DNA from: CAZMXP01 sp964570285
Lineage (GTDB): Bacteria > Planctomycetota > PLA2
Direction: 5' to 3'
Assembly (NCBI GenBank): GCA_964570285.1
Contig: CAZMXP010000027.1
Location: 1-64,000 of the forward strand
DNA length: 64,000 nucleotides
The translations under genes and the position numbers were made by a program. How positions within the stretch are numbered: position 1 is the first letter of the stretch; every line of letters starts with the position of its first letter. Shown piece by piece: positions 50,235-58,841 of the stretch. Under the pieces are notes generated by a model that ran no database searches, had not been told where the DNA came from, and saw nothing but the letters and a program-made list of their open reading frames with translations.

Positions 50235-53065
50235 ATCGAGAGAGACTTCTCTTCGTCGCCGTGCTGGCGATCGTGGCGCTCTGGTTCGTCGCGATCCGGG
50301 AGACTCCCCAGCTCGCGGGCGACGTGGCCACCAAGGTGATGCCGCTGAACCTGCTCCCGGTCCGGGAGGTGTCCTCCTCGAGGCGACAGCTCCAGCCCGT
50401 GTCCCCGGGCCCCTTCACGCTCGTCACGAACGAGCGGCCGCACAGGCGCCCGGACCTGCCTCTCGTCGCCGTGCGGGATCTGCCGAACGTCTGGCCTCCC
50501 ACGTCGCGCTCCCTGAGCCTGCCGTTGCTGAGCAGGCTCCGTCGCGATTCGGCAGCGCCCAGCGCCGACGCCGCCACCTTGACGCTGCCCGACCCCGGAA
50601 CCGGCGGCGCGGGCGCGGCGGGAGAGACGGGCGAGGCGCGGCAGGACCTCTGGCGCAGCTTCGACCGGGAGACGCGGGGGGTGGTCACGGCGATCTACCT
50701 CTCCGGGCGGGCGCAACCCATCCGGGAGCCGAAGGAGGTGCCTGCGCCCGGCCCGGTCGCGAAGGACTCCTTCTACCGGCTGCTGCTCCTGCTGGAACAG
50801 CAGGAGGCCGCGCAACTGGAGGGGATCGTGCGCGTGGAGGTCTCCTTTGCCCAGGGCGGAAAGGTGATCCAGGCCTTTCCCGAGGAGATCCACTCCTTCC
50901 GCACCGGCCTGCGCGGCACGCAGAAGGGGTACCTCGACGGGTTGCGCCTCTACATGTCGCTCGCCGAGCGCGTGATCGAGGCGCGCCAGAAGGCAGGGGC
51001 CGACCTGCTGCAGCAGGGGGTCAATACGGGCGACCGGGCGTCGCTGCTCTGGGCGCGCGTCGTGCTCGACGAGGCGCGCAAGCTCGTGCCCGAGGCGAAT
51101 CTGACCGCGCTGCGCGCGATCCTGCTGCTCGAGATCGAGGTGGCCAATCGCCTCAAGAATCTCGAGCGGGTGCTGGAACTTGGCTTCACGCACCTCGCCC
51201 GCTTCCCGAAGGAGGACGAGGTGCTCGAACTCGTCGGCGGGGTCATGGCGAGTCGCTCCTTCGGCCTGCTCGAACTCGCCTCCCACTGGCTGGAGCGCGC
51301 GAGCACGAGCGCGAGCGCGCAGCGCAAGCGCGTCGAGGTCGAGATCCGCCGCGGGCGCTTCGACGTGGCGCGTTCCATCCTCGAGTCGGGGCGCGCCGGC
51401 TCGGGGGCCCAGACCGACCTGCTCTTCGCGCGCGTCGCGCTGGCGCAGGGCGACTACGCCACCGCGGAGGCGAAGGCGCGCCCCTACTCGGGAGGGCAGG
51501 ACGCGGCCGAGGCGAGCCAGATCCTCGGCGGCGTGGCCTACGCGAAGGGGGATGCCGGCGGCGCCGAGCAGCACTTCAAGCGGGCGGTCGAGGCGGAGCC
51601 CAGGCGCTCGACGGCCTACAGCGACCTGGGACTGGCGCTCGCGGTGCAGGGGCGCGCGGCCGATGCGCAGCTCTGCTTCGACCGGGCGGCCGCGCTCGAC
51701 TTCGAGAATGCGGTGGTCCCCAAGATCGGGGCGGCGTTCCTCCGCTTGGCGGGCAACGAGGTGGGTGCGGCGGCGGGCATCCTCGCCGATCTCCAGAAGG
51801 ACAATCCCCAGGACCTGCTCGTCCGCTACTACGCGGGCTACGCGAAAGAGCGGGCGGGCGACCTGGCGGGGGCCGCCCAGACCTACCGTTCGGTCATCGA
51901 CGGCAACCACCGGTACCGGATCGCGATCGCCCGGCTCGGCCTCGTGCAGGCGCGCCGGGCGGAATCGGGCGACGGCAACGATGCAGCGTCGGTCAAACAG
52001 GCCGTGGCCCACCTCCGCAAGGCGGTGGCGCTCAATCCCGACGACGTGCTCCTCCCCTACATCCTCGGGCGCTTCCTGATGCAGCAGCACATCCAGGCGC
52101 GTCTTGCCGACGAACTGTTCGCCGCCTGCCAGGGCGGCAGGCGCCCCGAGTCCGACCGCGACCTCCCGTTCTGGGCGGCGGCGGCCCGGGCAGCGCTGCT
52201 CTATCGCGATGACAGCGTGGAGGAGCTGACGGTCAAGTCCGCGTTCAACCGCGTGCTCGGCGACGTCAAGGACCTCGTGCGCCGGGACAACCCGCCCGAC
52301 CTCAACCGGGCGGTCGAGCAGCATCCCGTCGCGCAGTACGCGAAGACCTGCCTCGACATGGTCTCCGAGAACGAGATCAAGGTCGACCTCACCTGGACCT
52401 TCCCGACCCGCCCGCGCGACTGGGTCATCTACCAGAAGGACCCGATGCGCGTGACCTTCGAGAAGGGCAGGGGGGTCCAGTTCGGAGGGCAGGTCAACTT
52501 CGGCGGCCAGGAGCGCAACTTCGTCAACATCCTCGAGTTCTGCGCGATCGAGTACACCGAGGTCAAGGTGACGGGACAGACCTTCTTCGAGATCATCTGG
52601 GAGGGCGAGATCCCCGACCTGCGGGGGGTCGACGTCGGCTTCGGGGTCGTCGGGAAGCGCGGGGCCACCAAGGAGGGGCCGACGGGCATCCAGATCCGCC
52701 GCAAGTCGAGCACCGGCAACGCGGACGTGCGTCTCGACGGGGGCGAGAGCGAACTCTTCAAGCGGATGCGCTCGAAGGACTTCCTCGAGATGACCTCGGT
52801 CCCCTGGGCCGCCGGGAAGTTCCAGGTGCGGGTGGCCGTCACCGACCGCGACAAGGGGCAGTTCCAGCTCTGGCTGAAGTCCGGGGATGGACCCGAAGTG
52901 AACGTGTTCGGTGCGCAGCTGGGCCAGGACTGGGAGCGCTGCTCCGTGTTCGGCCGGGGCCGCGGCACCTCGCCGCTCTCCTTCTACATGTGGGTGGAGG
53001 GGCAGGACGGCGAGAAGTATGAAAAGATCTACCTGAACAGGGTCACGCTCACCAAGAGCAAGTGA
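50231..53065 (+). CDS. Membrane-anchored TPR protein with C-terminal beta-sandwich-like domain
   Basis: A 944-residue protein. GTG 50231 overlaps the preceding stop and opens a membrane helix (about 5-22, LLFVAVLAIVALWFVAI). A Pro-rich linker follows, then a long TPR region (about 280-660, ASQILGGVAYAKGDAGGAEQHF, RYYAGYAKERAGDLAGAAQTY) and a beta-rich C-terminal domain of about 230 residues (VNILEFCAIEYTEVKVTGQTFF). It lies where GspC or PilP would be expected, between the PilO-like gene and the pseudopilin genes, so it may link the inner-membrane platform to a secretin. That role is inferred from position; I do not recognise a named family. Confidence 0.8.
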   Translation: MNRERLLFVAVLAIVALWFVAIRETPQLAGDVATKVMPLNLLPVREVSSSRRQLQPVSPGPFTLVTNERPHRRPDLPLVAVRDLPNVWPPTSRSLSLPLLSRLRRDSAAPSADAATLTLPDPGTGGAGAAGETGEARQDLWRSFDRETRGVVTAIYLSGRAQPIREPKEVPAPGPVAKDSFYRLLLLLEQQEAAQLEGIVRVEVSFAQGGKVIQAFPEEIHSFRTGLRGTQKGYLDGLRLYMSLAERVIEARQKAGADLLQQGVNTGDRASLLWARVVLDEARKLVPEANLTALRAILLLEIEVANRLKNLERVLELGFTHLARFPKEDEVLELVGGVMASRSFGLLELASHWLERASTSASAQRKRVEVEIRRGRFDVARSILESGRAGSGAQTDLLFARVALAQGDYATAEAKARPYSGGQDAAEASQILGGVAYAKGDAGGAEQHFKRAVEAEPRRSTAYSDLGLALAVQGRAADAQLCFDRAAALDFENAVVPKIGAAFLRLAGNEVGAAAGILADLQKDNPQDLLVRYYAGYAKERAGDLAGAAQTYRSVIDGNHRYRIAIARLGLVQARRAESGDGNDAASVKQAVAHLRKAVALNPDDVLLPYILGRFLMQQHIQARLADELFAACQGGRRPESDRDLPFWAAAARAALLYRDDSVEELTVKSAFNRVLGDVKDLVRRDNPPDLNRAVEQHPVAQYAKTCLDMVSENEIKVDLTWTFPTRPRDWVIYQKDPMRVTFEKGRGVQFGGQVNFGGQERNFVNILEFCAIEYTEVKVTGQTFFEIIWEGEIPDLRGVDVGFGVVGKRGATKEGPTGIQIRRKSSTGNADVRLDGGESELFKRMRSKDFLEMTSVPWAAGKFQVRVAVTDRDKGQFQLWLKSGDGPEVNVFGAQLGQDWERCSVFGRGRGTSPLSFYMWVEGQDGEKYEKIYLNRVTLTKSK

Positions 53066-53073
53066 GGCGTTTC

Positions 53074-53757
53074 ATGATGCGGCAGAATGGCAAACAGGCG
53101 GGATTCACGCTCATCGAGGTCCTCGTCGTGGTCTCGATCCTCGGCGTGCTGATGGGGCTCGTCTCCATCCTCGTGCTCCGGGCGGCGGACAAGCAGAAGA
53201 CGAGCCAGAGCGAACTCCTCGTGCGCTCCTACCTCCCGAACGCGATCGAGCGCTACCTGCTCGAGTTCAAGCGCCTCCCGCCGATGACGGTCAAGGAACT
53301 GAACGAGAGCACCCCGCGCTTCAAGAGCCTGAGCCTGACCGACAACGCGATCAACGAGTGCATCGAAGTGCTCGCGGTCGCGCTGCGCCATCCCGACCTC
53401 TCCGCCCCTCTCGCGGAGGACGACCTCGGGGTCGAGAAGCCGTTCGTGAACACGGACGAGGATTCCTGGAACCAGACGCCGGAGGGTTCGGCGCGGAACG
53501 ACGCGTTCGCGATGGAGATCGCCGACTCCTGGGGCAACCCGATCGTCTACATCAGCAAGAACGCGTACGGCAAGCCCGTCACGATCCGCAACCACAAGGG
53601 GGAGGATGTGACGGTGGAGGCGCGCAAGCGTCCGAACGGCGACTACTACAACCCGACGAAGTACCAGCTCATCAGCGTGGGCGACAACGGAATGCAGGAT
53701 CTCGACGACTCCACGGGCGGCGACGACATCATGAACTTCAAGCTCGAGGAGGAGTAG
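53074..53757 (+). CDS. Type II secretion pseudopilin, GspG-like
   Basis: A 227-residue prepilin-like protein. The leader ends in Gly before the N-methylation site (KQAG/FTLIEVLVVVSILGVLMG) with Glu at +5, followed by the hydrophobic helix of class III leaders. The C-terminal part has the GspG-like sequence DSWGNPIVYISKN and YQLISVGDNGMQ, where the major pseudopilin binds calcium. ATG 53074 is chosen because GAGG lies six bases upstream; a GTG at 53062 overlapping the previous stop is possible and would lengthen the leader by four residues. It would be processed by a prepilin peptidase not encoded in this window. Confidence 0.92.
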   Translation: MMRQNGKQAGFTLIEVLVVVSILGVLMGLVSILVLRAADKQKTSQSELLVRSYLPNAIERYLLEFKRLPPMTVKELNESTPRFKSLSLTDNAINECIEVLAVALRHPDLSAPLAEDDLGVEKPFVNTDEDSWNQTPEGSARNDAFAMEIADSWGNPIVYISKNAYGKPVTIRNHKGEDVTVEARKRPNGDYYNPTKYQLISVGDNGMQDLDDSTGGDDIMNFKLEEE

Positions 53758-53759
53758 TC

Positions 53760-54884
53760 GTGGTGCGTAGGGTCCGCGCGTTCACTCTCATCGAGCTGCT
53801 CGTCGTCCTGAGCCTTCTCGGCGTGCTGATGGGCCTCTCCATCGGCTTCATCCAGCGGGCGGGGAAGGGCAACCTGCTGCTGCAGACGAGCAACTCGGCG
53901 GCGAGCCTCTTCGCTTCCGCGCGGGCGCAGTCCTACGGCAACGACCGTGCGTACGTGCATCTCTTCGCCCAGCCGAACGGGGCGACGATCATCCGCTCCT
54001 ACCGCGACCGCCAGGTCTTCCACTGGCCCTGCGAGGACTTCGAGCGCGCCTCGGAACTCGGGGTGCTGACCCCCAACAACGGCGTGAAACTCGCCGAGGG
54101 CGGCGTCTCCAGCCGCGAGGGCCGGCACGTCGTCTTCACGGGGGGCGGGACCGTGAGTCTCGGCGATCCGCCGTGGCTCCGCTGGCGCGACGGCTTCAGC
54201 CTTCGCTGCCGCCTCTTCCCCGACGAGAAGTCTTCCGCGAAGATGCAGCTCTTCCGGAAGGGGAACTCCATCCAGGTGAGCCTGGTGCGCGGCGACGAGG
54301 GACGCCTCGACGTCGAGGCGGCGATCCAGCTCGACAAGGAGGACGGCAGCGTCGACCTCTACGAGATCCGGACCGGCCAGCGCGGCAGGGTCACCCGGGT
54401 GGCGGACGCCGTCCAGGAGGCGCTGGAGACCGTGCCCGAGTGGAAGGGCCCGGTGCTGCCCGGCCGCTGGTACGACCTCCGCGTGAGCTACGACCGGAAC
54501 AGCTTCGCCATCTTCGTGGACGACGGACTCCGGGCGATCCGCGAGTTCAAGCGCTCCCCGATGCGGCCCAACGCGGATGCGCCGTTCGTCATCGGTGGGG
54601 GGTACGCGGGGGGATTCGACAGCCTCGTCATCGGCGGCATCTTCGAGGACGACGAGGACCGGTACGAGATCGCCGAGAACGTCACCTGGATCGACGCGAA
54701 CGGCACCCCGATGACCGGCTCGACCTACGTGCACTTCGCCAACCGGGGGCTCGACCCGCGCTACCACAGCTCGGGCGTGGAGTTGCACTTCCAGCTCGAC
54801 GCCGGGGAGGCGCAAGCCGGCGCGCGGCGCACGCTGCAGATCGCGCTCTCCGGCGAGGTCTTCATCAAGGACGTGGGACAATGA
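53760..54884 (+). CDS. Pseudopilin (GspH-like N-terminus) with inserted LamG-like domain
   Basis: A 374-residue protein. The N-terminus has a prepilin signal (MVRRVRA/FTLIELLVVLSLLGVLMG) with Glu at +5 but Ala instead of Gly before the cleavage point. A GspH/FimT-like stretch follows. From about residue 123 to 250 there is a concanavalin/LamG-like sandwich (FSLRCRLFPDEKSSAKMQLF, GRWYDLRVSYDRNSFAIFVD), then a further beta-rich tail. LamG domains bind glycans or proteins; pseudopilins are normally 150-200 residues, so this is unusual. GTG 53760 has GAGGAG at optimal spacing; GTG 53763 is possible. It overlaps the next ATG by 4 nt. Confidence 0.85.
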   Translation: MVRRVRAFTLIELLVVLSLLGVLMGLSIGFIQRAGKGNLLLQTSNSAASLFASARAQSYGNDRAYVHLFAQPNGATIIRSYRDRQVFHWPCEDFERASELGVLTPNNGVKLAEGGVSSREGRHVVFTGGGTVSLGDPPWLRWRDGFSLRCRLFPDEKSSAKMQLFRKGNSIQVSLVRGDEGRLDVEAAIQLDKEDGSVDLYEIRTGQRGRVTRVADAVQEALETVPEWKGPVLPGRWYDLRVSYDRNSFAIFVDDGLRAIREFKRSPMRPNADAPFVIGGGYAGGFDSLVIGGIFEDDEDRYEIAENVTWIDANGTPMTGSTYVHFANRGLDPRYHSSGVELHFQLDAGEAQAGARRTLQIALSGEVFIKDVGQ

Positions 54885-56107
54885 ACAAGCATCGCCGCGG
54901 CTTCACGCTGCTCGAAGTGCTGATCGCGATGGGACTCTTCACGGTGATCGGGTTCGCCGTGGTGCTGCTGATGCGCACGGGCGTCGACATGTGGCTCGCG
55001 GGCAACCGCGGTTCGCAGACCGAGGACCGCCTCGAGCAGAGCCTGCCGCGCTTCGAGGAGGATCTGCGCATGGTGCGGATCCCCGAGCAGCGCGATTCGA
55101 TCCCCTTCGACCCCAAGAACCCCGATCCCGACAAGGAGCCGGAGGCGCGTCTGCCCTCCAACCGCTTCCTGTCGAGCTATGTCACCTACAAGTTCGGCGA
55201 GAAGGAGACGCGCTGCCGCTACGTCGCCTTCGTGCGCGACATCACCGGGTTCGGCGAGGTCGGCACCTACGCCCAGCGCGCGGGCACCAATCCGAAGGCC
55301 GACGCCTACATCGACGGGAAGGACGACGAGGCGGAGTTCATGGCCAACCGGCACCTGCCCCACGGCGGGGCCATCGAGGTGCTCTGGATCTGGATGCCCG
55401 ACGAGAACCGCCCCGGCGTGGGCGCGGTCTACCGCGCCTACCGCGCGCCGGTCGGGGGGGCCGAGACGCTGCTCGACCCCGCGAACTTCGACACCGTCGA
55501 GAAGCTGACGCGCGGGCTCAAGGCCCAGCCCATCTTCCAGAACGTGCTCCTGTTCGATGTCCTCTTCTGGACCCAGTACACGACGCACTGGGAGTGGTCG
55601 AAAGGGGAGCCCTCCGTCGTGGCACGTCCCACCGACCCCGCCCAACTCAAGGCCGGTCGCCCGCCCTGCGGCCCCTCGCGCACCTGGGACTCCACCCGCG
55701 GCCTGCTGCCGGCGGGGGAGGACGGCTTCCGCCTCTCGAAGGGCCCCCGTTCGGCCCGGTTCTCGGCCGACGACATCTGGCCGCGCATGGTGCGCATCGA
55801 GTTCGCGATCGAGGAGGAGAACACGACCCTCAGCAACGCGATCGGCGCCTCCGATGTCTCCTTTGCCGTGGACGCCGTCGGGTTCGCCACCGGACGCGGC
55901 GAGATCAACGACGTGCTCTTCAAGATCGGCCTCGAGTGGCTGACCGTCGCGGGCCGCGACGCCAGACTCCGGGACACGTTCAACATCGGCGCGAGGGGGC
56001 AGCGCGGCACGCCCGCCCTCGCCCACCCCGCGGGGGAGCGAGTCTATTTCGGGCGTGTCTTCGACTTCACGGTCTCCATCCCCTCCTTCCGCGACGACAA
56101 CAACTAG
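54881..56107 (+). CDS. Pseudopilin, GspJ/PilW-like
   Basis: A 408-residue protein with prepilin signal MNKHRRG/FTLLEVLIAMGLFTVIGF (Gly-1, Glu+5). The long soluble part includes a typical GspJ ending (GRVFDFTVSIPSFR) and many charged loops. It is about twice the length of GspJ in well-studied systems, with insertions around residues 60-270. With the GspI-like protein it could make the tip of the pseudopilus. ATG 54881 overlaps the upstream stop (ATGA). The 58 nt after it hold a TATAAA sequence (56142-56147), possibly an internal -10, and the AGGCGAGG Shine-Dalgarno of the next gene. Confidence 0.87.
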   Translation: MNKHRRGFTLLEVLIAMGLFTVIGFAVVLLMRTGVDMWLAGNRGSQTEDRLEQSLPRFEEDLRMVRIPEQRDSIPFDPKNPDPDKEPEARLPSNRFLSSYVTYKFGEKETRCRYVAFVRDITGFGEVGTYAQRAGTNPKADAYIDGKDDEAEFMANRHLPHGGAIEVLWIWMPDENRPGVGAVYRAYRAPVGGAETLLDPANFDTVEKLTRGLKAQPIFQNVLLFDVLFWTQYTTHWEWSKGEPSVVARPTDPAQLKAGRPPCGPSRTWDSTRGLLPAGEDGFRLSKGPRSARFSADDIWPRMVRIEFAIEEENTTLSNAIGASDVSFAVDAVGFATGRGEINDVLFKIGLEWLTVAGRDARLRDTFNIGARGQRGTPALAHPAGERVYFGRVFDFTVSIPSFRDDNN

Positions 56108-56165
56108 CGCCGAACGCCCCTCCGCGGGCGCCATTCGGTGATATAAAGGCAGGCGAGGACGAGCG

Positions 56166-56726
56166 ATGAGTCAAATCCGCAGGCAGTCGGGGTTCACCCT
56201 CCTCGAGGTGATGATCGCGATGAGCATCCTCGTCGTGGGTGCGACGAGCATCCTCGGGATTTTCGTCGCGGCGATCTCCTTCCACACGCAGCGCGTCGAG
56301 GAGAACCGGAAGACCGACATCTACAACTGGGCGAAGGACCACGCGCAGATCACCTTCGACGCGTTCGACCCGTCCACGGTGAAGCAGGGCGACAAGCCCT
56401 TCCCGAAGACGATCGTCGCCGACTTCACCGACATCGCGACGGCCTCGAAGAGCCTCGACGCGATGATCCGCGAGGGGGCGAAGAAGTTTCCCGGCTTCAA
56501 GTACGAGGTCCGCTTCGAGGAGAACCCCTTCGCGGTGCAGGGCTCGAGCGTCGTGGCCGACATCCGGGTGTACCGGCTCAGCGGCCAGGTCGACGAGGAA
56601 CTCGTGAGCAAGGAGTTCCTGACGCGCAGCGGCACCCCGATCCACGAGTTCTTCAAGAGCCCGACGCTGGAGAAGCGCGACGCCGGTCGCGGCCGGCCCG
56701 GTGCCGGCTCCGGGAGGAAAGGTTGA
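56166..56726 (+). CDS. Pseudopilin, GspI/PilV-like
   Basis: A 186-residue protein with prepilin signal MSQIRRQSG/FTLLEVMIAMSILVVGATS (Gly-1, Glu+5), the usual GspI/PilV form. The soluble domain is short and beta-rich (FKYEVRFEENPFAVQGSSVV) and the tail is basic and Gly-rich. It would sit near the tip of a pseudopilus. ATG 56166 is preceded by AGGCGAGGACG. The next gene follows after 1 nt. Together with the three genes upstream it completes a G-H-J-I-like set, in an order that differs from the standard gspGHIJ. Confidence 0.9.
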   Translation: MSQIRRQSGFTLLEVMIAMSILVVGATSILGIFVAAISFHTQRVEENRKTDIYNWAKDHAQITFDAFDPSTVKQGDKPFPKTIVADFTDIATASKSLDAMIREGAKKFPGFKYEVRFEENPFAVQGSSVVADIRVYRLSGQVDEELVSKEFLTRSGTPIHEFFKSPTLEKRDAGRGRPGAGSGRKG

Positions 56727-56727
56727 C

Positions 56728-58203
56728 GTGCGTCTCGTCCGGCATCTGATCCTCGGCCTCGCGATCCTTCTTCCTCCGCGGGCGCTCGGCGCCGACGAGG
56801 TGGAGCCGGAGGAGGCCCGCCCCGTCATCGTCCAGCTCCAGGACGGGTCGCGCATCGTCGGGCGCCTCGTGCTCGAGGAGTGCAGCGACACGAGTCTCGT
56901 GCTCCGGGAGATGCGGACCAACGCCAAGCGGACGATCGCCTGGGAGGACGTCCTGCCGGAGATGGCCACGCAACTCCGGATCCAGCTCGGCTTCGAGGTC
57001 GCCGAGGCTTCGGGCGGCCTGCGGATGGAAGGGCACAGCATCAAGAACCGCGCGGGCATCACTTTCGTCGGCCTGCTGACGAACGAAGGGACGGCCGAGG
57101 GGGACGGCGAGTACGTGCTGAAGACGGCCGACGGCGAGCGTCGCATCCGCCTCGAGGACGTCCGCGAGGGTCCCGAGGCGGTCGAGGTGGATGCCCTCAC
57201 CGTCTACACGCCCCGCGAGCTCTATGACCGCCGGGTCAAGGAGGCGAAGCCGGAGAGCGCCGAAGACCACTTCAAGCTCGCGGAGTTCAGCCGCCTCATC
57301 GGCGCGCTGGACCAGTCGAAGGCCCACTACGAGGCCGTGATCGCGCTCGGAGACCCGAAGTATCCGCAGGCCCAGATGGAACGCCTGCTGGCGCGCGTGC
57401 TGAAGCGCCTCGGCTCGCGCGAGATCGACAGCGAGCTGGCCGAGATCAAGCGCGCGATCGTCTACAACAACTTCGACCGCGCGAGCGAGCTGATCGCGAC
57501 GTTCAAGGGCAAGTACCCCGACGACGAGGACCTCCAGAAGGAGGCGGTCGACCGCGAGCAGGAGCTCACCGAGAAGCGGGCCGACTACTACAAGCGGATG
57601 GTGCCGCGCTACCTGCTGAACAAGGTGCGCGACCTGCTCGCGAAGAAGGCGCGCGAGGACGAGCTGACGCTGCGGCAGGCGCAGCAGTACGCCGGCGGCG
57701 AGCCGAGCGCGGAGAACGGCGTCTCGAACGCGGCGATCAAGGAAGTGGCCGAGCGCCTCGGCATCACGCCGGAGGACCTCCTCAAGTACTGGAACGACCG
57801 CTCGAAGGGGACGCCGAACAAGGCCTTCTACCGAGACGGGACCTTCATCGTCGCGGACAACCTGAAGGACGCCCTGGCCGAGGCCCCGAAGATCAAGAAC
57901 GACAAGAACAACAAGGGGCCCAAGCCCCCCAAGCCCACCCCGCCGAAGACCCCCGACAAGTGGTGGGAGGGCAAGCGCGAGGGACGCAAGTACTCCGATC
58001 TCCGCGACTGGCTCTACGCCTGGTGGGCGGAGAAGAGCGGAATGGTCGAACTGATGGAACCCAAGGAGGAGAACTGTCCCACCTGCGTCGGGAAGGGGTA
58101 CACGCAGACCGTGCACACGACCCCGCAGGGTTCGGTCCCCTTCTTCAACCGCTGCCAGAACTGCCACATGGCCAAGGTCTGGCGCGTCGTGCGTTTCAAA
58201 TAG
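56728..58203 (+). CDS. Exported protein with C-terminal CxxC zinc-ribbon-like motif
   Basis: A 491-residue protein from GTG 56728, preceded by the strong Shine-Dalgarno GGGAGGAAAGG (56711-56721). A signal peptide (about 1-22, ending RALGADE) is followed by small beta-rich modules (VIVQLQDGSRIVGRLVLEE), TPR-like helices, a helical segment (AAIKEVAERLGITPEDLLKYW), a Lys/Pro-rich linker and a C-terminus with CPTCVGKGYTQ and CQNCH. The two knuckles resemble DnaJ-type zinc fingers; CQNCH also fits a c-type haem motif, though the glycine pattern favours zinc. It is unnamed and probably periplasmic, and lies 1 nt after the GspI-like gene. Confidence 0.72.
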   Translation: MRLVRHLILGLAILLPPRALGADEVEPEEARPVIVQLQDGSRIVGRLVLEECSDTSLVLREMRTNAKRTIAWEDVLPEMATQLRIQLGFEVAEASGGLRMEGHSIKNRAGITFVGLLTNEGTAEGDGEYVLKTADGERRIRLEDVREGPEAVEVDALTVYTPRELYDRRVKEAKPESAEDHFKLAEFSRLIGALDQSKAHYEAVIALGDPKYPQAQMERLLARVLKRLGSREIDSELAEIKRAIVYNNFDRASELIATFKGKYPDDEDLQKEAVDREQELTEKRADYYKRMVPRYLLNKVRDLLAKKAREDELTLRQAQQYAGGEPSAENGVSNAAIKEVAERLGITPEDLLKYWNDRSKGTPNKAFYRDGTFIVADNLKDALAEAPKIKNDKNNKGPKPPKPTPPKTPDKWWEGKREGRKYSDLRDWLYAWWAEKSGMVELMEPKEENCPTCVGKGYTQTVHTTPQGSVPFFNRCQNCHMAKVWRVVRFK

Positions 58204-58204
58204 C

Positions 58205-58777
58205 ATGAACATCGCGCGCGCCACCCTTCCGCTGGGCCTGCTGCTCGCCCTCCTCCCGCCCGCGGCGGCCAAGCCCCCCGTCCTCCCCGGCTACGCCCGC
58301 ATGGACGACCTCGAGAGCGACCTCGTCGCGAACGCGCAGCGCATGCGCGAGGAGGAGGAGTTCGCGGCGAAGCCCTTCGCGGAGCGCCTCATCCTCAAGT
58401 TCCAGGAGGGCGCGACGAGCTACGAGCACGTGAAGCGCCTCGACGGGGAAGACCTCGCCGAAGAGATCCTCGAGAAGTGGAAGGAGGCGCAGGCCGAGGA
58501 AGTGGGCAAGGAGGTCGCGAGGATCCTCGCGATGCTCCCGGAGGCCCTGCGCGCGCGCTACGACGTGAACCCGATCCCGAAGCGCGAGCGGTTCAAGGCA
58601 AGCAAGCCCCTGGTCGACGCGCTCACCCACAAGTACACGCCGATCCGGCAGACGGCGATCGACTGCCTGAAGGCGATCTACGGCCAGACCCGCCTCTACC
58701 AGCCCGACCTGCCGCTGAAGAAGCGGATCGACATCCAGAAGGACTGGAAGAAGCAGATCGAGAAGCTGTCGAAGTGA
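58205..58777 (+). CDS. Exported helical protein, 190 residues, unknown function
   Basis: ATG 58205 lies 1 nt after the previous stop and opens a signal peptide (MNIARATLPLGLLLALLPPAAA). The mature part is charged and helical (DDLESDLVANAQRMREEEEF, DIQKDWKKQIEKLS), with no cysteine except one near residue 158 and no recognisable domain. A conserved-looking KYTPIRQTAIDCLKAIYG segment resembles a single HEAT-type helix pair. It is probably periplasmic and co-transcribed with the secretion-like operon. A GC-rich imperfect hairpin without a T-run lies after it (about 58783-58819). Confidence 0.65.
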   Translation: MNIARATLPLGLLLALLPPAAAKPPVLPGYARMDDLESDLVANAQRMREEEEFAAKPFAERLILKFQEGATSYEHVKRLDGEDLAEEILEKWKEAQAEEVGKEVARILAMLPEALRARYDVNPIPKRERFKASKPLVDALTHKYTPIRQTAIDCLKAIYGQTRLYQPDLPLKKRIDIQKDWKKQIEKLSK

Positions 58778-58841
58778 AGGGGGCCGTGGCCGCCGGCGCT
58801 TCGCGCGGCTGAACGGCCCAAAGGTGGGGGGGCGCGGGGGG

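Noticed and set aside
58783..58819. Terminator after the 190-residue exported protein gene
   Set aside because: GGGCCGT and ACGGCCC can pair around a structured loop, but no T-run follows, so I mention it only as a hairpin.
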